Shown: positions 59,359 to 64,000 of the stretch, piece by piece
How the letters are laid out: every line of letters begins with the position of its first letter
How positions within the stretch are numbered: position 1 is the stretch's first letter
Assembly: GCA_963691655.1 (NCBI GenBank)
Contig: OY829327.1
Coordinates: 63,624,079-63,688,078, forward strand
DNA: 64,000 nucleotides
Direction: 5' to 3'
From: Toxonevra muliebris
Lineage: Eukaryota > Arthropoda > Insecta > Diptera > Pallopteridae
Position numbers and translations under genes: made by a program
Notes under the pieces: generated by a model
Told to the model about the DNA's origin: nothing
Seen by the model: only the letters and a program-made list of their open reading frames with translations
Databases searched by the model: none

Positions 59359-60334
59359 TGTCACAATTTGCCAATAGTAGGAAAATGCAGCGATAAGAAA
59401 TTCAAAAAAAAGTAGTAACAGTGGGTCGAAATCAATACAAGGGAGAGTGCAAATCACAAATGTAATGGCGGATTTGCAAAAACAACGTAGTTATGTAGAA
59501 GCAATGTAAAAGTTATTATAATATAATCTCCAATTTAATATTCATATATGTATGCATACAATAGTTTTTATAAAATTATATAACTTACTGTACAGGTTAA
59601 CGGTTCGCTTACTGTTCCTTGTATTTGTTGTTGGTCTGTTGAAGATTTTCCCAACCGCGTAAATGCTTACAGATTGATAGTGGCAGTGCTGCGACGTCAG
59701 CGTTATGGTGTGCAGTGGCACCGGCGATGAGCTGCGATGTCGATTTGGTGAAGCGATGTTGTCTTATTGTAGACAGTGGACACGATGACAAAATTCAGTG
59801 TGTAATTTCGTGCACCGAAAGCGATGAAAATGTAGTAACATGTGCGAAATACTTTCCAGCTGGGTAACTGGACAACGAAAGTTGTGATTTGCGCGGCGAC
59901 AGGGAAGCAATTGTAGACTGGAAGCTGCGCAGCAGAAATGATGAGTACAGCGACTGCACTGTAGCTACTAGCCTGAGTAGTGAGAGCGAAGGCAAATTTA
60001 TAGTTGCGCAGCAAAAATGATGAATGCGGCGACAGCGCTGTAGCTGTTTGCGCGAAGAGACAACGTTTGTGATGATGCATGCAACAATGAATTTGCACTG
60101 ACGAAAGTTTGCTTATAATTGTGCTGCACTTCCTCGACGATTGCGTTGTGTAGCAGTGCTGCAACTTCCAACTTCGAAGCCACGTGGTGAAATGAAAATG
60201 CGAGTATCTTTGTTGACTGAGCAGCCGAAATGTCGCGAACAACAAATATTTAATTTTCTTTTTATTAACTTTAATTGATTTTAACAAAGCTTAATAACGT
60301 TGAGAACTTTTATTTAAAATTTTATTAATTTACT
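59359..60334. other. Long untranslated leader of BEL/Pao copy 2
   Basis: About 1 kb between the primer-binding site and gag. It contains imperfect direct repeats of a roughly 60-bp unit (GCGCAGCAAAAATGATGAAT..CAGCG.CTGTAGCT at about 59925-60045). Long minus-strand ORFs here (for example 60287-59703) are Ser/Thr/Ala-rich with no motif and are probably not translated. Confidence 0.55.
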
Positions 60335-60352
60335 GTCCTGTCACGGCCGCCA
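60335..60352 (-). promoter_or_regulatory. Primer-binding site of BEL/Pao copy 2
   Basis: The minus strand reads TGGCGGCCGTGACAGGAC, six bases inside the 5' LTR. It differs at one base from TGGCGACCGTGACA, a tRNA-Arg-type site as known from some insect LTR elements. Confidence 0.65.
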
Positions 60353-60358
60353 TTTTTA

Positions 60359-60530
60359 TGTGTGAAGAAAAAACAAAGAAAGTTAATAATTCAAGTACTT
60401 TATTTTTCGGCTGCTCACAGACGACTGTCAGCGAGCCACAAAGAAAATATGAGAACACTCCAAAGAGAGAATAACAAGTTACATTGTGAGAACCAAGTTA
60501 AAATATAAATATGACAAGTTTAACCCAACA
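60359..60530 (-). repeat. BEL/Pao copy 2, 5' LTR
   Basis: 172 bp; the minus strand starts TGTTGGGTTAAACTTG and ends CTTCACACA. It is followed on the + strand by ATCCT (60531-60535), the second copy of the 5-bp target duplication. With the 54001 LTR it bounds a 6530-bp element. Confidence 0.93.
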
Positions 60531-60708
60531 ATCCTCATTATCAGATTTAAAATCGGTTAAGTCAATCCCAAAATATTAGCGTCGGAAGTTTCATCAAGTC
60601 GCTCATTGAATAAAGCATTGCAGTCATCGTTGAAAAAATCATTGCTTAATTGGGAATAAATAAATGAGAGAGAGAAGACATGAGTAACGGCATCTCTCAG
60701 AATTATCT

Positions 60709-61300
60709 AAGGCTGATTTTACACGGTCAAGGTTTTGCTGTCAATGTTTTCTGTTTTTACTCTCTTTTCATCTTTTTGTTTGATGCCCTGTTACACTATC
60801 AGTTTTTAGCTGAATGTTATTTTTTAATACTTTTATCTTAACAAATCAACAAATTATAAAAAAATATTGCATTTATATATAAAAAACACAGAAAAATAAT
60901 CTTTAAAATTTGCGAACTATTCAAATAAGCTACTACATTTTGTTACTTGGCCATTGAATTACCATGTTTTTATAAAAATTATTAAGTAATTTTTTAAACA
61001 ATACTCATTTTCACAAACAAGCAAAAGCCGACAACGCAAAGGGTGGCAAAGAAAAAAAATGTATTTATAAGTTAGTAAAAAGTTTAGTATTTTTCGTAAA
61101 ATATTAGTATTTTTCCATAAAATACAACAGTGCATCTTCAGCAACCCCATTTTGTTTGAAGTGATGCATGTTTTTTTCGACAGTAAAAAAATTTAAAGTG
61201 AAATGTGTTCATTCTCTCTTTTGCTCAGTGTTTATTTTTCAAAATAACAACAATTTCATTGTTTGACAGCAAAACATTGATTGTGTAACATCACCCTAAC
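60709..61300 (+). mobile_element. MITE-1, full-length copy with target duplication
   Basis: 592 bp, AAGGCTGATTTTACACGGTC at the left and ACATCACCCTAAC at the right, flanked by GAATTATCT on both sides (60700-60708 and 61301-61309). An 8-9 bp duplication fits hAT or P-type elements. The inner TIR part shares CAATGTTTTGCTGTCAA. No ORF. Confidence 0.85.
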
Positions 61301-61528
61301 GAATTATCTGCATACACAAATAACAAAACAAACACCAACTAGTAGTTTGGTTTTCTTTTGTTATTTGTTTTTTCATAAAGAGATTTCTTTGGCAAAAAAA
61401 TAGCCCCAGTTACTGGGGCCTTACCGACTAGTATCGTTTATTCCCACATTTTATATGTACCACCGCTCTCTCTTTAAAAATATGACTTGTGACGACATGC
61501 GCAGAGAGAGGCAATTTTGATTAACTTA
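61301..61528. other. Intron 2, short unassigned spacer
   Basis: Contains the right target-duplication copy of the preceding MITE-1 (GAATTATCT, 61301-61309). No other feature recognised. Confidence 0.4.
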
Positions 61529-62093
61529 TTAGGCTGATGTTACACGATCAATGTTTTCTGTTTTTACTCTCTTTTCATCGTTTTGTTTGATGCCCTGTTA
61601 CACTATCAGTTTTTTCCTGAATGTTTTTTTTAATACTTTTATCTGCAACTATGTTTTTCCAACTAAAAAGTATTTAATTGTTTTTGGGAGTGAATGAAAA
61701 TTCAACAATTGGAATGGAATTGGATGGAAAATAATTATAATATGAGATAGTATTGGTGGAAATAGCAACAAATTATACAAAAATATTGCATTTATATATG
61801 AAAACTCAGAAAAATAATCTTTAAAATTTGCGAACTATTAAAATAAGCTCTGCCATTTTTTTACTTGGCCATTGAATTACCATGTTTTTATAAAAATTAT
61901 TAAGGAATTTTTTAAACAGCACTCATTTTTACAAACAAACAAAAGCCAAACAACGCAAAGGGTGGCAAAGAAAAAAAATGTATTTATAAGCTAGTAGAAA
62001 GTCTAGTATTTTTCATAAAATATTAGTATTTTCCCATAAAATGCAACAGTGCATCTTCAGCAACCCCATTTTATTTGAAGTGATGCAGGTCTA
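61529..62093 (+). mobile_element. MITE-1, copy lacking the right end
   Basis: Starts TTAGGCTGATGTTACACG and follows the family to GAAGTGATGCAGGT, where similarity ends abruptly before the right terminal repeat. It lies about 260 bp before exon 3. Confidence 0.8.
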
Positions 62094-62350
62094 TAGCGAC
62101 TAGAATTCTAGAATTCGCTACCCAACAACCTAAAATCCTGCTCTCAACGCCATTTATATCTTTACTAACAAAAATTTTAAAAATTTGACGAAGATGGTCC
62201 TCGATGGTCCATTGATGTTGAATTTCGGGATGATTTCGGTATAAATCTAAAAACTTAAAACATACTCTGATATGAAACTTTATATCACACATGCGCATCT
62301 AAATTTTTTATTTGATGTTTAGTAATATTTTAATAATTCTATATTTTAAG

Positions 62351-62706
62351 GTCGTATTGGCACTGTCGTTGGATGGGGTCGAACATCTGAAGGAGGAGAG
62401 CTACCTTCTATTGTAAATCAAGTAAAAGTACCTATAATGTCAATCACAGAATGTCGAAATCAGAAATACAAAAGCACAAGGATAACATCAAGTATGCTTT
62501 GCGCAGGGCGACCGACTATGGATTCATGTCAAGGCGATAGTGGCGGGCCACTTCTTCTTTCAAATGGAATTAAGTACTTTATTGTTGGAGTAGTATCATG
62601 GGGAGTTGGTTGCGGACGAGACGGTTACCCTGGAGTTTATACAAGAGTTAGCAAATTCGTTCCATGGATTAAATCCAATTTACAAGATACTTGTTTGTGT
62701 TCATAA
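62351..62706 (+). CDS. CG11836: Exon 3 of trypsin-like serine protease (catalytic Ser, C-terminus)
   Basis: Codes residues 219 (last two bases) to 336. After the acceptor ...ATATTTTAAG it reads RIGTVVGWGRTSEGGELPSI. The catalytic serine is in SCQGDSGGP (Ser282, codon 62539-62541). Asp276, six residues before it, lies at the base of the S1 pocket and predicts cleavage after Arg or Lys. SWGVGC and GYPGVYTRVSKFVPWI are the usual C-terminal barrel signatures. The protein ends DTCLCS and TAA at 62704-62706. The joined exons total 1011 nt (336 residues), an ordinary length for a pro-trypsin without a clip domain. All triad and pocket residues are present, so the gene looks functional. It should act as a secreted protease; its substrate is unknown. 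Confidence 0.95.
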
Positions 62707-62752
62707 TTATACATTTATCAATTTAAGATTGGTAAAATGTGTATAAAGTTAT

Positions 62753-62758
62753 ATTAAA
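62753..62758 (+). promoter_or_regulatory. Candidate polyadenylation signal
   Basis: ATTAAA, 47 bases after the protease stop codon; no AATAAA is closer. A short 3' UTR would end shortly after. Confidence 0.45.
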
Positions 62759-62827
62759 AACAATTTCAAAATATATCCATAATTCTTATTTTTTGTTTTA
62801 AATTGCAAGTATGTCAATTTATATTAA

Positions 62828-63898
62828 CAGGGCCGTAGCCAGAAATTTTTTTCGGGGGAGGTTTTCATTCGAAGAAAATATTCATAAATAATTTTTATCA
62901 AACTGATTTTTAAATACAATAAATTAAATCGATGATACATTTGATGGACCCTATCAGACTGAGGAAAAAAGTAGAAAAATATCTTAAAACTTTAGGAAAA
63001 AATTTCCAATTTTTTTTAATCTTAACCTCAAAAAAATGGCCATAAATGACAAAAAATTCACAGAATGATCAAATTAAATTGTTTCAAATAAATATTATTC
63101 AATGTGCATTCTAATGCATTTTTTTTTTCGTAATTTCGTTAACTCATTGACTTCCCACTACTGATGATGTACCCAACCTCAAAAAAATTACCAAAAATAG
63201 TAGAGGCTTATTTTTTTCAAATGATCATCATTGGAAATTCGGACCATTATCAATGATAAGGAACCCGGATGAGGTTGACTTATATTCCCTAAATTCGTGA
63301 AGTCACAGCATTGAAAGAGATCTTTTTAGTCGTGGTGCTCTGAGCAATAATGGGTTAAAAATTAATTACATTTTAAGATTATCTTCTAAAACTGCATTTG
63401 CTAATAAGATGGTTCCTAGTTTTTGCGAAAGAATTTTTCACGTTGAACAAGAATCTGAGGTCAAAAACTTCCCATCACGTCACGCTTTAGGAAAAAAATG
63501 GAGTTCAAGCAAGTCTAATTTTACAAGGATCCGATAATTTTTCTATTTTTTATTAATTTTTAAACTTTTCAAACTGATTCAGGACGGAACTTTAAATCAA
63601 AAACAGTTACTGACCTAGAAAAACTATGAATGCAGGAGTGCTCAGTATCACCTTCTCTTTTTGAATCCGTTTTCAAACCTCATGCCGAAGAAAACAAATC
63701 GGATTTGATCGCATAGTGTAACTAAGATTTCAAATTTATTTTTTATATTCGACTTTTTAGAAAAAAAACCGATGGAAGAAAAAATATAGTTAAATAGATT
63801 TATTTTGACTTTTTTCCATCCATTGGCAATTAATTTCAAAAGTTAGAATAAAGTTTCCACATTTCGGGAGGGGTCAGAACTCCCTAAATACGGCCTTG
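62828..63898 (-). mobile_element. TE-7 hAT-like element, copy b
   Basis: Ends CAGGGCCGTA and, inward from the right, CAAGGCCGTA. The flanking octamers TATATTAA (62820-62827) and GATATTAA (63899-63906) agree at 7 of 8 positions. It is the inverted relative of copy a at 33159-34472. No transposase ORF. Confidence 0.82.
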
Positions 63899-64000
63899 GA
63901 TATTAATAATGTTATAGTATTAAATATAGAATATTTTCTGGATGGATGAACGCCCCCATTACTTGATTTAGTAGTTTAATCTTGTAGCGTGCACAGTAAA

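Noticed and set aside
59703..60287. 194-codon minus-strand ORF between primer site and gag of the BEL/Pao element
   Set aside because: Composition is Ser/Thr/Ala-rich and repetitive, no domain is visible, and it lies in the expected leader; a long ORF by chance in a repeat-rich, stop-poor stretch is more likely.

Overview
The window looks like AT-rich euchromatin from a higher fly (Diptera, probably a schizophoran with a large, transposon-laden genome). It holds one host gene on the + strand, in three coding exons: 79-346, 37225-37611 and 62351-62706. The splice phases match exactly. The 336-codon product is a secreted trypsin-like serine protease that closely resembles Drosophila CG11836, as recalled from memory and not searched. 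Its introns are about 36.9 kb and 24.7 kb and are made almost entirely of transposable elements, many nested in one another.

Intron 1 (347-37224), in order: a DD37D mariner copy; a piggyBac-like pseudogene broken by a Harbinger-like element and by a 5'-truncated non-LTR retrotransposon with its target-site duplication; then about 19.8 kb (6023-25859) bounded by long inverted arms that splits one copy of a MITE family (MITE-1). Inside that block are a decayed gypsy element (itself split by a second mariner copy), hAT-like and pogo-like short elements, an inverted MITE-1 cluster, a Penelope-like remnant, a tRNA-derived SINE and two Jockey-type non-LTR copies. After it come further MITEs, a foldback element, a CR1-type non-LTR copy, a second hAT-like family (TE-7), a hairpin and a Helitron-like 3' end.

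Intron 2 (37612-62350) holds a pogo-like remnant, two foldback elements, a nested set at 39.8-51.8 kb, a hairpin, a bounded but decayed BEL/Pao element (54001-60530, 5-bp target duplication ATCCT), and two more MITE-1 copies. The nested set has outer inverted arms (E1), a TIR element with GAACTAG repeats (E2), a BEL/Pao pol plus envelope-like pseudogene inside E2, and a neighbouring TIR element (E3). Downstream of the gene lies a second, inverted TE-7 copy.

All recognised transposon genes carry stops, frameshifts, deletions or catalytic substitutions, so none looks autonomous; mariner copy 1 is the least damaged, with a single nonsense codon. Most retroelements lie antisense to the protease gene. 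Families were assigned by reading motifs, without database searches, and element edges are to-the-base only where terminal repeats or target duplications are stated.
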